Assembly: GCA_023432855.1 (NCBI GenBank)
Contig: JAEZEZ010000051.1
Span: forward strand, 1 to 60,292
From: Pseudomonadota bacterium
GTDB taxonomy: Bacteria > Pseudomonadota > Alphaproteobacteria > Caulobacterales > Caulobacteraceae
Length of the DNA stretch: 60,292 bases
Direction: 5' to 3'
How positions within the stretch are numbered: position 1 is the first letter of the stretch; each line of letters starts with the position of its first letter. This document shows positions 17,542 to 26,630 of the stretch, in pieces. The notes under the pieces were generated by a model, which was not told the DNA's origin, searched no databases, and saw only the letters and a program-made list of their open reading frames with translations. The position numbers and the translations under genes are program-made.

Positions 17542-18462
17542 TCAGGCGGCGGCGTGGTCGACGGCCAGCGCCAGAATCAGGGCGCCGGTGGCCTCGTCCC
17601 CGGTCACGGCGGGGCGCTCGGCCTCGCCGCGCACCGCGGCGATGAAGTCGGCGACGCTGGCGCCCAGCGGGTCGCGGCCGCGCGCCGTTTCGGCGAAGTG
17701 CTCGTTCAGGTGAAACGGCGTGGAGTTCTCGAAGGTCCGCGCCACGAAGTCGATTTCGACCTCGCCGGACGGATAGACCAGCTTCATGGTCCGCTCCCGG
17801 TCCTCGGCGATGCGCGAGGCCTGGAAGGCCGCGACCATGCCGCCGGGGAAGACGATCTCGGCGGACGTCTCGTCGGACAGGGCGCTCTCGACCGACCGGC
17901 CGCGGGCGGTCACCCGGGCGGCCTCCTCGCCGGACAGGGCGAGCGCCAGGTCGAGGTCGTGGATCATCAGGTCCAGCACGACAGACACGTCGTCGCTACG
18001 GCCGGTCCACGGCCCCTTGCGCACGGCTTCCACGCGCGTCGGCTTCTCGGGCGTCGAGAACAGGCCCATCTCCTGGAAGACGATCCGCTCCTGGTGGCCG
18101 CAGGCGACAACCCGGTCCGCGTCGCGCGCGGCCTCGAGGATCGCCACCGCTTCCTGGATGGAAGAGGCGATCGGCTTCTCGACATAGACGTGGACCCCGG
18201 CCTCGAGGGCGCGGACAGCCAGCGAGGCGTGGGCCACGGCGGGAGCGGCGATGGTCAGCACGTCGATCTGGCCGATGAACTCGTCCCAGCGGCCCTCCAG
18301 GAAGACGCGCGCGCCGATCGACTCGCCCAGGACCTCCGCCCGGCCGGTGCCGCGGTCGTAGATGCCGACGAGTTCGACGCCGTCTGCCTCGGCGTATTTG
18401 CGCGCGTGGTAGCCGCCGAACACGCCGGCGCCGGCCACGCCCGCCCGTAGGACGGCTGTCAT
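17542..18462 (-). CDS. Gfo/Idh/MocA-family oxidoreductase
   Basis: A 306-residue NAD(P)-dependent dehydrogenase. The N-terminal Rossmann motif is GVAGAGVFGGYHARKY (8-23), and the family EKP motif (VYVEKPIAS) is present. The C-terminal alpha/beta domain binds substrate (MIHDLDLALAL gives the usual His/Asp). Paired with the downstream aminotransferase, it probably oxidises a UDP-sugar acid at C3 before transamination. It is short for the family. The start is 143 nt from the divergent gene at 18606. Confidence 0.88.
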   Translation of the reverse strand: MTAVLRAGVAGAGVFGGYHARKYAEADGVELVGIYDRGTGRAEVLGESIGARVFLEGRWDEFIGQIDVLTIAAPAVAHASLAVRALEAGVHVYVEKPIASSIQEAVAILEAARDADRVVACGHQERIVFQEMGLFSTPEKPTRVEAVRKGPWTGRSDDVSVVLDLMIHDLDLALALSGEEAARVTARGRSVESALSDETSAEIVFPGGMVAAFQASRIAEDRERTMKLVYPSGEVEIDFVARTFENSTPFHLNEHFAETARGRDPLGASVADFIAAVRGEAERPAVTGDEATGALILALAVDHAAA

Positions 18463-18549
18463 CTAGGCTCCCAGGAACAAGCGCGGCGGAAACTGCCGCC
18501 GGTCGAATCCCTGCGCAATACCGGATCGATCACGTTCCGTCGCGGTTTG

Positions 18550-18574
18550 TTGCGCGCGCCCGGTGCGCTAGAAG
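18550..18574 (+). promoter_or_regulatory. Caulobacter-type housekeeping promoter for the gene at 18606
   Basis: TTGCGCG (18550-18556) and GCTAGAAG (18567-18574) are separated by ten bases, which fits the Caulobacter consensus TTGACGS, 10-14 nt, GCTANAWC with seven of eight matches in the -10. The predicted start of transcription is about 18580, leaving a leader of roughly 25 nt. Sequence-based only. Confidence 0.55.
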
Positions 18575-18605
18575 CCGGGCCGACCCCTCACTGGAGCAGT
18601 ATTCC

Positions 18606-19511
18606 GTGGCCCGACTTTTCGACGCCTACGTCATCGCCGACTGGACCGCAGCCGAAGGCAAGAAGACCGGCGACCAGTCGCTGTGGATCGGCGTGGTCAA
18701 GCGCGACGTGCGCTTCCGCCTGGCCTACGAGGGGCACAATCCCGCGACCCGCGCGGAGGGCGAGGCCCTGCTGCGCACCCTGCTGGCGGACCTGCGCAAG
18801 CAGGGGCAACGCGTGTTCCTCGGCTTCGACTTTCCGCTCGGCCTGCCGGAGGGCACCGCCCAGCGCCTGCAGCTGAAGGGCGACCCCTGGGCCGCGGCGT
18901 GGAAGTTCATGGTCTCGAACGTCGTCGACAAGGCCGACAACACCAACAACCGCTTCGCCGTCGCGGCCAAGATGAACCGCCTGATGACCGATGAGGCGCG
19001 GCCCTTCTGGGGCGCGCCGGCGCGATTCACCCAGCGCTGGATGGCGAGCACCAAGCCCGCCGCCGGCTATGGCGAGATCCCGGAGTTCCGCCGCGCCGAG
19101 CGCGCCGCCAACGCCAGGAAGGCCGGTCTGAAGCCGGTCTGGCAGATGCATGGCGCCGGCGTCACCGGCGGCCAGGCCCTGCTGGGCATGGCCGCGGCCA
19201 GGCGCCTGGTGGACGAGCTCGGGCCGTCGGTGGCGGTCTGGCCGTTCGGGACCGGCTGGCGCAAGCTCGACAAGGCCGATGTGGAGCCGCTCGGGGTGCT
19301 GGTCGCCGAGGTGCACCCGGCCATGTTCCCGCCGGTGAAGCCGGAACCCGGCGAGGGCAAGACCGCGGCCGCCGTGCGCGGCCTGGCCGAGGCCATCGCA
19401 CGCCTCGACGACAAGGGTGGGCTGGCGCCCCTGTTCGCCCCGCCCGCCGGGATGGGCGAAGCCGACATCGCCGCCGTGGAGCGCGAGGAAGGCTGGATCC
19501 TGGGCGCCTGA
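18606..19511 (+). CDS. conserved hypothetical protein, RNase H-fold-like (DUF429-like)
   Basis: A 301-residue soluble protein without signal peptide or membrane span. Acidic motifs AYVIADWTA (8-16) and VFLGFDFPLGLP (near 69) are placed like the catalytic carboxylates of RNase H-fold enzymes, and a third acidic segment lies near VLVAEVHPAMFP (about 236). Similar proteins are annotated in alphaproteobacterial genomes as unknown or, less convincingly, as cobalamin/molybdopterin-related. I therefore give no function. It has its own promoter and converges with the MATE gene. Confidence 0.8.
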   Translation: MARLFDAYVIADWTAAEGKKTGDQSLWIGVVKRDVRFRLAYEGHNPATRAEGEALLRTLLADLRKQGQRVFLGFDFPLGLPEGTAQRLQLKGDPWAAAWKFMVSNVVDKADNTNNRFAVAAKMNRLMTDEARPFWGAPARFTQRWMASTKPAAGYGEIPEFRRAERAANARKAGLKPVWQMHGAGVTGGQALLGMAAARRLVDELGPSVAVWPFGTGWRKLDKADVEPLGVLVAEVHPAMFPPVKPEPGEGKTAAAVRGLAEAIARLDDKGGLAPLFAPPAGMGEADIAAVEREEGWILGA

Positions 19512-19517
19512 TCCGGC

Positions 19518-20885
19518 CTAGACGGGCCGCTTAGCCAGGATCAGGAATCGGGCGGTCAGCAGGCCGGCCGACACCAGGCTGGCGACGATGATGGCCCAGA
19601 CGATGCCGTCGAGCCCCAGGCCCGCCGGATGCGCGAGGAACCATCCGAGCGGCAGCATGATCAGGCCGTAGCTGACGATGTGGAACAGGGTCGGCGTCAG
19701 GACGTCGGCCCGCGCCCGCAGGGCCTGGGCCGCCACCACCTGGACCCCGTCGGCCACGAAGAAGAGGCACGACAGCAGCAGCGCCGGCACGGCCAGGGCC
19801 AGCAGGCGGGGATCGGCGGAATAGGCCCCGGCGATCCAGCGGGCCCCCACGAACACGGCCACGCAGACCGCGACCATGACCACCGCCGCGGTCGCGATCC
19901 CCAGCAGTCCCGAGCGGACGACGCCGGCGCCGTCGCGGGCGCCGTAGGCGCGGCCGACCAGCACGCCGGTGGCGGCCGACAGGCCCAGCGGCCCCATGAA
20001 GATGATCGCCGCGACGTTCAGGACTACGCTCCAGGCCGCCACCTCGATCCCGCCCAGCAGGCCGGCGATGAAGGTCATGGCGCCGAAGGCCCCCACCTCG
20101 ACGAAGTAGGAGGACCCCGAACCGTAGCCGATGCGCCGCTGCTCGACGGCCGCGCGCGGGCCGTCGATCGGGCGGGCGAAGATGCCCAGCGCGCGGGCCT
20201 GCGGCAGGCGCAGGATGTAGACCGCAAGGAAGACGACGAGCGCGGCGCGGGCCGAGAAGGTGGCCCAGGCCGAAGCCACCGCGCCCTCGACCGGGAAGAT
20301 CGACTGCCCGGGGACCAGCCAGAGGTTCACCGCCAGGTTCACGCCGTTGGCGACCCAGATGGCGATCATGCTGGCCTTCGGCTTCGAAAGCGCTTCGAGA
20401 TAGAACTGGCCGACGCAGGCCAGCAGATAGAAGGGCAGCGACAGGGCGAAGATCTGCATCGCGCGGCTGGCGCCGTCAGCCAGCGACCGCTCCAGCCCCA
20501 TCTGGTGCATCACGGGCGGGCCGGCGAAGACCAGCAGCACGACCGACGCCACCCCGATCCAGAAGGCGTAGACCAGGCCCCGGCGCAGCACCCCGCCGGT
20601 CGCCTCGGGCCGGCCTTCGCCGAGATGGCGCGCGGTCATGACCTGCACCCCCATCAGCAGGCCCACGGAAGTGGTCAGCACGATCGAGGTCGGCGCCCAG
20701 CCCAGGGCATGCCAGCCGAGCTGCTCGGCCGAGTGACGCCCCACGACGATGGCGTCGGTCAAGCCCATGACCATGACCCCGATCCGGGCCAGCACGACAG
20801 GCCAGGCCAGCGACAACAGCTCGCCCAGCCCCTGCGGCGCGCGCAGGCGGGGAGGTTTGCCGGTCATGGTGGCCGCGGTCGACAT
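19518..20885 (-). CDS. MATE-family multidrug/Na+ efflux transporter
   Basis: A 455-residue polytopic inner-membrane protein with about 12 hydrophobic helices in two homologous halves. The N-terminal family stretch is LAWPVVLARIGVMVMGLTDAIVVGRHS and the second half repeats the pattern around GLSAATGVLVGRAYGARD. MATE exporters expel cationic drugs or metabolites using Na+ or H+; the substrate here is unknown. It stands alone, with a 111-nt gap to the DAHP synthase gene upstream. Confidence 0.9.
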   Translation of the reverse strand: MSTAATMTGKPPRLRAPQGLGELLSLAWPVVLARIGVMVMGLTDAIVVGRHSAEQLGWHALGWAPTSIVLTTSVGLLMGVQVMTARHLGEGRPEATGGVLRRGLVYAFWIGVASVVLLVFAGPPVMHQMGLERSLADGASRAMQIFALSLPFYLLACVGQFYLEALSKPKASMIAIWVANGVNLAVNLWLVPGQSIFPVEGAVASAWATFSARAALVVFLAVYILRLPQARALGIFARPIDGPRAAVEQRRIGYGSGSSYFVEVGAFGAMTFIAGLLGGIEVAAWSVVLNVAAIIFMGPLGLSAATGVLVGRAYGARDGAGVVRSGLLGIATAAVVMVAVCVAVFVGARWIAGAYSADPRLLALAVPALLLSCLFFVADGVQVVAAQALRARADVLTPTLFHIVSYGLIMLPLGWFLAHPAGLGLDGIVWAIIVASLVSAGLLTARFLILAKRPV

Positions 20886-20996
20886 GGGGCGGGGAAACTG
20901 GAGATGGGCCGCAGGCGGCGCAAGAGGCGGATCAGCGAGGCAGCGGTTCCGACCCCCGAAGCGCCGCGTTAGTGGCCCGTAGGCATCACCCGAGCG

Positions 20997-22373
20997 TCAT
21001 CCATTGGCCGCGCGCCGCGGCGCTTCGCGTTCCGCCCTCAACTTCTCCGCCACCAGGAAGGCCAGTTCCAGCGCCTGGTCGGCGTTGAGGCGCGGGTCGC
21101 AATGGGTGTGGTAGCGGCGGGACAGTTCGTCTTCGCTCAGCGCGTGGGCGCCGCCGGTGCATTCGGTGACGTCCTGCCCGGTCATCTCGAGGTGCACGCC
21201 GCCGGGATGGACACCCTCGGCCCCGGCGATCTCCACGAAGGCCTTCACTTCGCTGAGGATGCGGTCGAAGGGCCGGGTCTTGTAGCCGTTGGTCGCCTTC
21301 AGCGTATTGCCGTGCATCGGGTCGATGGACCAGACGACGCGGCGGCCCTCGCGCGCCGTGGCGGCGGCCAGGCGCGGGAAGCGCTCGGCGATGCGGTCCG
21401 AGCCGAAGCGGCCGATCAGGGTGAGGCGGCCGGGCGTATCGGCGGGGTTCAGGGCGTCGATCAGGCGCAGCAGCTCGTCCGGTTCGACCGAGGGTCCCAC
21501 CTTGACCCCGATGGGGTTCTTCACGCCGCGGGCGAACTCGACGTGGGCGCCGTCCAGCTGGCGGGTGCGTTCCCCGATCCACAGCATGTGGGCCGAAGTG
21601 TCGTACCAGTCGCCCGTGGTGCTATCGACGCGGGTCAGCGCCTCCTCGTAGTTCAGCAGCAGCGCCTCGTGGCTGGTGAACACCTCCACGCGATGGACTT
21701 CGGGCTGCTTGTCGGGGGTCAGGCCGATGGCGGACATGAAGTCCAGCGTTTCGGAAATCTTGTCGGCGAGGTCGCGGTAGCGCGCGCCCTGGGGGCTGTC
21801 GGCGACAAAGCCCAGGGTCCACTTGTGGACGTTGTAGAGGTCGGCGTAGCCGCCGCCGGCGAAGGCGCGCAGCAGGTTAAGCGTCGAAGAGGCCTGGTGG
21901 TAGGCCTTGAGCAGGCGCGCGGGGTCGGGCGTGCGCGCCCCTTCCTCGAACTCCATGGCGTTGACGATGTCGCCCCGGAAGCTGGGCAGGCTGACCCCGC
22001 CGAGCTCTTCCACGGCGCTGGAGCGCGGCTTGGCGAACTGTCCGGCCAGCCGACCCACCTTCACTACCGGCCGGCCGCCGGCGAAAGTGAGCACCACCGC
22101 CATCTGCAGGATCAGGCGGAACAGGTCGCGGATGTTGTCGGCGCTGAACTCCTTGAAGCTTTCGGCGCAGTCACCGCCCTGCAGCAGGAAGGCCCTGCCC
22201 TCGGCGACCTGGCCGAGCAGTTCGGTGAGACGCCGCGCCTCGCCCGCGAACACCAGCGGCGGCTGGCGGCGCAGTTCGTCCTCCGCGCGCGCCAGCGCTC
22301 CCGGGTCCGGATAATCCGTCGGGATCTGCACGGCGGGTCGGTCCCGCCAGGACTGGGGCGTCCAGCGCGTCAT
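20997..22373 (-). CDS. 3-deoxy-7-phosphoheptulonate (DAHP) synthase, class II
   Basis: First enzyme of the shikimate pathway; it condenses phosphoenolpyruvate and erythrose 4-phosphate. The class II (plant/Mycobacterium-like) type is shown by WTPQSWR at the N-terminus, LLQGGDCAESF (near 80), RVGRLAGQFAKPRS-like sequence, and C-terminal WSIDPMHGNT and GGVHLEMTGQDVTEC. Its 458 residues match class II, not the ~350-residue AroG/F/H of E. coli. It is monocistronic as far as can be seen. Confidence 0.95.
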   Translation of the reverse strand: MTRWTPQSWRDRPAVQIPTDYPDPGALARAEDELRRQPPLVFAGEARRLTELLGQVAEGRAFLLQGGDCAESFKEFSADNIRDLFRLILQMAVVLTFAGGRPVVKVGRLAGQFAKPRSSAVEELGGVSLPSFRGDIVNAMEFEEGARTPDPARLLKAYHQASSTLNLLRAFAGGGYADLYNVHKWTLGFVADSPQGARYRDLADKISETLDFMSAIGLTPDKQPEVHRVEVFTSHEALLLNYEEALTRVDSTTGDWYDTSAHMLWIGERTRQLDGAHVEFARGVKNPIGVKVGPSVEPDELLRLIDALNPADTPGRLTLIGRFGSDRIAERFPRLAAATAREGRRVVWSIDPMHGNTLKATNGYKTRPFDRILSEVKAFVEIAGAEGVHPGGVHLEMTGQDVTECTGGAHALSEDELSRRYHTHCDPRLNADQALELAFLVAEKLRAEREAPRRAANG

Positions 22374-22429
22374 GAAACGAAACTATGCTGCGGCGCCGCG
22401 AATATCCACAGGGGCGCGCGAAGTTCGAG

Positions 22430-23818
22430 CTACTCGGCCGCCTGCAGCTGCGGATCGACGTAGGGCTCGCGCATGGTCACCAGCTCCTCCGCGGCGGTCG
22501 GGTGGAGCGCCGTGGTCTCGTCCCACTGCCGCTTGGTGATCCCGGCTTTCACGGAGATGGCGGCGAGCTGGATCATCTCCGGCGCGTCGGGGCCGACGAT
22601 GTGCACCCCCACGATCCGGTCGGTTTTCTGCTCGACCACGATCTTCATCAGCATGCGCTCCTCGCCGCCCATGAAGGCGTACTTCATGGAGCGGAAGCGG
22701 GTCAGATAGACATCGACCTTGCCGTAGGCCTTGCGCGCGTCGTGCTCGCTCAGGCCGACGACGCCGACCGGCGGCTGGCTGAAGACGGCCGAGGGCACGC
22801 AGGCGTGGTCGTAGGTGGTTGGGTTGTCCCGGAACACCGTCTCGTTGAAGGCGACCGCCTCGCGGATGGCCACTGGCGTCAGGTTGATGCGGTCGGTGAC
22901 GTCGCCCACGGCCCAGATGTTGTCGGCGGTGGTCTTCGAATAGTCGTCGACCCGGATCGCGCCCGCCTCGTTCAGCTCGACGCCGGCCGTCTCCAGGCCC
23001 AGGCCGTCCACGTAGGGACGCCGGCCGGTGGCGAACATGACCACGTCGGTCTCGCAGCGGATGCCGTTGTCCAGCACGTTGACCAGGCCGGTGTCGGTCT
23101 TCTCGATGGCCGAATGCTGCGCGGCGAGGATGACGCGGATGCCCCGCTTCTCCAGTTCCCCGGCGAGGTGGGCGCGCACGTCGTCGTCGAAGCCGCGCAG
23201 GATGTTAGGCCCGCGGTAGACCAGCGTCACCTCCGATCCCAGGCCCGCGAATATCCCGGCGAACTCGACCGCGATGTAGCCGCCGCCGGCGACCAGGACC
23301 CGCTTCGGCAGTTCCGGCAGGTGGAAGGCTTCTTCCGAGGTAATGGCGTGTTCGATGCCGGGCACCACGTCCTCGTCCGGCTTCCACGGACGGCCGCCGG
23401 TGGCGATCAGGATCCTGTCCGCGGTGTAGGTCCCTTTGCCCTCGACCTCCACCGTGTGGGCGTCCTTCAGCACCGCGCGGCCGTGGATCATGTCGGCCCC
23501 GGCCTTGGCCAGGTTTGCGGCATAGATGCCCGACAGGCGCGCGATCTCCACGTCCTTGGCGGTGATGAAGGTCTTCCAGTCGAAGACCGGCTTCTCGGGA
23601 AAGGACCAGCCGTAGCCCTCGGCGGTCTTGAACTGGTGGGCGAAGTCCGAGGCGTAGACCATGAACTTCTTGGGCACGCAGCCGCGGATGACGCAGGTGC
23701 CCCCGACCCGATGCTCCTCGGCCACCGCCACCCGCGCCCCGCCGATGGCCGCCAGCCTGGCCGCCCTCACCCCGCCCGAACCGGCGCCGATGACGAAGAG
23801 GTCGTAGTCGTAGGCCAT
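22430..23818 (-). CDS. gor: glutathione-disulfide reductase
   Basis: This flavoprotein reduces GSSG to GSH with NADPH. It has the FAD motif VIGAGSGGVRAARLAA, the redox disulfide Cys42-Cys47 in GGTCVIRGCVPKK, the NADPH-binding VAGGGYIAVEFAGI, the ATGRRP segment and the C-terminal catalytic His in ALHPTAAEE. At 462 residues it is typical. The start at 23818 is supported by AGGAG; an in-frame codon nine residues earlier is not. A GST gene lies 34 nt upstream, so the two glutathione genes are probably co-transcribed. Confidence 0.95.
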   Translation of the reverse strand: MAYDYDLFVIGAGSGGVRAARLAAIGGARVAVAEEHRVGGTCVIRGCVPKKFMVYASDFAHQFKTAEGYGWSFPEKPVFDWKTFITAKDVEIARLSGIYAANLAKAGADMIHGRAVLKDAHTVEVEGKGTYTADRILIATGGRPWKPDEDVVPGIEHAITSEEAFHLPELPKRVLVAGGGYIAVEFAGIFAGLGSEVTLVYRGPNILRGFDDDVRAHLAGELEKRGIRVILAAQHSAIEKTDTGLVNVLDNGIRCETDVVMFATGRRPYVDGLGLETAGVELNEAGAIRVDDYSKTTADNIWAVGDVTDRINLTPVAIREAVAFNETVFRDNPTTYDHACVPSAVFSQPPVGVVGLSEHDARKAYGKVDVYLTRFRSMKYAFMGGEERMLMKIVVEQKTDRIVGVHIVGPDAPEMIQLAAISVKAGITKRQWDETTALHPTAAEELVTMREPYVDPQLQAAE

Positions 23819-23852
23819 GGAAAGCTCCTGATCGCGGTGCTTCACCTAAGCA

Positions 23853-24500
23853 TCAGGAGGCGGCGGGGGAAGTCGCCGGGCGGGCGCCTCCGAAATGCGC
23901 CATCTGATCGGCGTGCGCCTTCCGGAAGGCCGGCCGGTCCGTGACGCGCTGGATATAGGCCTCCGTCAGCGGGCGAACGCCGAACGCCCGAATATCGCTG
24001 ACCCGCAGGATGTCTGCCATCAGCAGGTCCGCGACGGTGAAGCGCCCGGCCGCCAGCCACTCTCGCCCGGCCAGAACCCTCTCGATGTGGTCGAGGCGCT
24101 GGGTCATCCAGTCCGTAAGGCCATTCTGGGCATCTCCGCTAATCTTGAGGAACCACCAGGGTACGGTGACCATCTCAACCGAGTTCAGACCCGCGATCGT
24201 CCACTGCAGGGTTTCCGCCTCGCCGGCAGGATCGCGCGGCATGAGCGCCTCGCTCTTGTGCGCCAGGTGGAGAAGGCAGGCGCCGCTCTCGAACAGCTTC
24301 AACCCGCCATCGTCGAGGAATGGGACCTGTCCGAAAGGCTGGCGGTCCAGATGGTTGGTGGCGCGGTCCTCGAACGGCACGGTGCGGACGGTGTAGTCCA
24401 GCCCTGCCTCCTCGCACGCCCATCTCAGTCGCAGATCGCGAACGAATCCGCGCGGAAACTCGGGAACCCAGTCCAGGGTCCAGATCGTCAGGTCGCTCAT
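23853..24500 (-). CDS. glutathione S-transferase family protein
   Basis: A 215-residue protein with the thioredoxin-like N-terminal domain (RLRWACEEAGLDYTVR, then GQVPFLDDGGLKLFES, the cis-proline and glutathione-binding ES pair) and the all-helical C-terminal domain ending YIQRVTDRPAFRKA. The class and substrate are unclear; there is no standard N-terminal Ser/Cys motif that I can assign with confidence. It sits between rpiA and gor on the same strand with short gaps. Confidence 0.88.
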   Translation of the reverse strand: MSDLTIWTLDWVPEFPRGFVRDLRLRWACEEAGLDYTVRTVPFEDRATNHLDRQPFGQVPFLDDGGLKLFESGACLLHLAHKSEALMPRDPAGEAETLQWTIAGLNSVEMVTVPWWFLKISGDAQNGLTDWMTQRLDHIERVLAGREWLAAGRFTVADLLMADILRVSDIRAFGVRPLTEAYIQRVTDRPAFRKAHADQMAHFGGARPATSPAAS

Positions 24501-24513
24501 CGCCGCGGGCCTT

Positions 24514-25209
24514 TCACGGCAACAGCCGCTCCACTCCGCCGTCGGTCCCGAGGAGGGCCTCCTCCGCGAGGTCGAGAAACAGGCCGTGGTCGACCACGCC
24601 GGTGACCGCCTTCAGGTCGGCCGCCAGAGCCGCGGGGTTCTCGATGGCCTGGCAGGCGGCGTCGTAGATCAGGTTTCCGCCGTCGGTCAGCACCGGCTGG
24701 CCATCCTTGCTGCGCAGGCGGGGCGCGATCTCGATGCCGTGGTCGATGAGCACGTCGTAGATGCGGTTCGCAGTCTTGCGATGACCGAACGCGACCACCT
24801 CTATCGGCAGGGGGAACTTGCCCAGCACCTCGACCTGTTTGGCCGCGTCGGCGATGACGACGCAGCGCTCCGACGCCTCCCACACCAGCTTCTCGCGCAG
24901 CAGGGCCGCGCCGCCGCCCTTGATCAGCGCCAGGCCGGGCCCGATCTCGTCGGCGCCGTCGATGGTCAGGTCGATGCGCTTCGCCTCGTCCAGGGTCGAC
25001 AGCGGCAGGCCAAGCCCGCGGGCCAGCGCCGCGGTGGCCTCGGAGGTCGGCACCCCGGCGGTGATCGTCAGGCCGGCGCCCACCCGCTCGGCCAGGGCGC
25101 GGACGAACCAGGCGGCGGTGGATCCAGTGCCCAGGCCCACGGTCATGCCGTCCTGCACGAGTTTGGCGGCGGCGTAACCCGCGGCGCGTTTCTGATCGTC
25201 TGCGCTCAC
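24514..25209 (-). CDS. rpiA: ribose-5-phosphate isomerase A
   Basis: This enzyme interconverts ribose 5-phosphate and ribulose 5-phosphate in the pentose phosphate pathway. Motifs are GLGTGSTAAWFVRAL (24-38), DGADEIGP with the active-site Asp pair (near 85), IKGGGAALLREKLVW with the catalytic Glu (near 100), and the terminal GVVDHGLFLDLA. The 231 residues are normal. Its start overlaps the glmU stop by four bases. Confidence 0.96.
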   Translation of the reverse strand: MSADDQKRAAGYAAAKLVQDGMTVGLGTGSTAAWFVRALAERVGAGLTITAGVPTSEATAALARGLGLPLSTLDEAKRIDLTIDGADEIGPGLALIKGGGAALLREKLVWEASERCVVIADAAKQVEVLGKFPLPIEVVAFGHRKTANRIYDVLIDHGIEIAPRLRSKDGQPVLTDGGNLIYDAACQAIENPAALAADLKAVTGVVDHGLFLDLAEEALLGTDGGVERLLP

Positions 25210-26552
25210 GCCTTGTCCTTTCGCTGCTTCGCCGCACGGAAGCGGGCCGCCCAGCCGGGCTTCTCGGTCTGTTCGGTCCGCTCGAAAGCCAGGGCGTCGG
25301 CGGAGACATCCTTCGTCACCACCGAGCCGGAGCCGACATAGGCGCCGGCGCCGATGGTCACCGGCGCCACCAGCGACGAGTTGGAGCCGACGAAGGCGCC
25401 CTCGCCCACTGTGGTCTTCGCCTTCGAGAAGCCGTCGTAGTTGCAGAAGATGGTCCCGGCCCCGAGGTTGGCCCGCGCCCCGACCTCGCCGTCGCCGATG
25501 TAGGCCAGGTGGTTGGCCTTGGCGCCCTCGCCGAAGGTGGCGTTCTTCACCTCCACGAAGTTGCCGATGCGCGCCTTGGGCCCGATGTCCGCGCCGGGCC
25601 GCAGCCGCGCGTAGGGTCCGATCTGGGCGCCGCTGCGCACGATACAGCCCTCAAGGTGCGAAAAGGCGTTGATGCGCGCGCCGCATTCCACCTTCACGCC
25701 CGGGCCGAAGACGACATTGGGTTCGATCACCACGCCGCCTTCGATCTCCGTGTCGTGGGCCAGGAAGACCGTTTCGGGAGCCGTCATGGAGACGCCGCCG
25801 TCGAGCAGTTCGCCGCGGCGGCGGAACTGGAAGATGGCCTCGGCCTGGGCCAGTTCGACCTGGGAGTTGACGCCCAGCACGTCCTCCTCGGCCGCCATGG
25901 CGACCTCCGCGCGCAGGCCGCGGCGGCGCGCCAGCTCCACCACGTCGGTCAGGTAGTACTCGCCCTTGGCGTTGTCGTTCCTGACCTCGGCCAGCAGCTC
26001 GAACAGCAATCGGGCGTCGAGCGCCATGACGCCGGAGTTGCACAGGGTGATCTGGCGCTCGTCTTCGGAGGCGTCCTTCGCTTCCACGATCCTGACAAGC
26101 TCGCCCTCGTCGCCCAGCACGAGACGGCCGTAGGCGCCGGCATCCTCGGCCTCGAAACCCAGCACCGCCACGTCCGCCCCGCCCTCGCGCACCGCGAACA
26201 GCGAGGAAATGGCCGTGTCGTCCAGCAAGGGCACGTCGGCATAGGTGATGACCACGTCGCCCTCGAAGCCCTCCAGGGCCTGCCCGGCGGAGCGGACGGC
26301 GTGGCCGGTGCCCAGCGGCGGATCCTGCAGCGCGGTCGCGTCCCGGCCCAGGCGCTTCTTCACGTGCTCGCCGACTTCGGGCGAATGGGCGCCGACGACG
26401 ACCACGATACGCTCGCAGCCCAGGGCCTGCGCCGCGTCGATGGCGCGGTCGAGCATGGTGCGGCCCCCGACCCTGTGCAGGACCTTGGGCGTGGGGGACT
26501 TCATGCGCGTGCCCTGGCCGGCGGCCAGGATCACAGCGGCGCGTTCCGCCAT
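25206..26552 (-). CDS. glmU: bifunctional GlcNAc-1-P uridyltransferase / GlcN-1-P acetyltransferase
   Basis: GlmU makes UDP-GlcNAc for peptidoglycan and lipid A. The uridyltransferase domain starts with ILAAGQGTRMKSPTPKVLH and includes DPPLGTGHAV and VITYADVPLL. The left-handed beta-helix acetyltransferase domain spans about 250-430, with hexapeptide repeats and YIGDGEVGARANLGAGTIFCNYDG. The start ATG at 26552 has GGAG eleven bases upstream. A GCTAAATC -10 box lies about 32 bases upstream. Confidence 0.96.
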   Translation of the reverse strand: MAERAAVILAAGQGTRMKSPTPKVLHRVGGRTMLDRAIDAAQALGCERIVVVVGAHSPEVGEHVKKRLGRDATALQDPPLGTGHAVRSAGQALEGFEGDVVITYADVPLLDDTAISSLFAVREGGADVAVLGFEAEDAGAYGRLVLGDEGELVRIVEAKDASEDERQITLCNSGVMALDARLLFELLAEVRNDNAKGEYYLTDVVELARRRGLRAEVAMAAEEDVLGVNSQVELAQAEAIFQFRRRGELLDGGVSMTAPETVFLAHDTEIEGGVVIEPNVVFGPGVKVECGARINAFSHLEGCIVRSGAQIGPYARLRPGADIGPKARIGNFVEVKNATFGEGAKANHLAYIGDGEVGARANLGAGTIFCNYDGFSKAKTTVGEGAFVGSNSSLVAPVTIGAGAYVGSGSVVTKDVSADALAFERTEQTEKPGWAARFRAAKQRKDKA

Positions 26553-26583
26553 GGGACTCAACTCTCCGATTGCGATGGGGGCC

Positions 26584-26591
26584 GATTTAGC
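26584..26591 (-). promoter_or_regulatory. possible -10 element of glmU
   Basis: Read on the minus strand, GCTAAATC fits the Caulobacter -10 consensus GCTANAWC at every position. It lies 32 bases before the glmU start, in the 78-nt gap to the divergent gph gene. The matching -35 is weak (TCGTAAG at a 14-nt distance), so this is tentative. Confidence 0.35.
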
Positions 26592-26630
26592 GGAAACCCG
26601 CGCCGCTTACGACAGCCTAGGAGACTGAGC

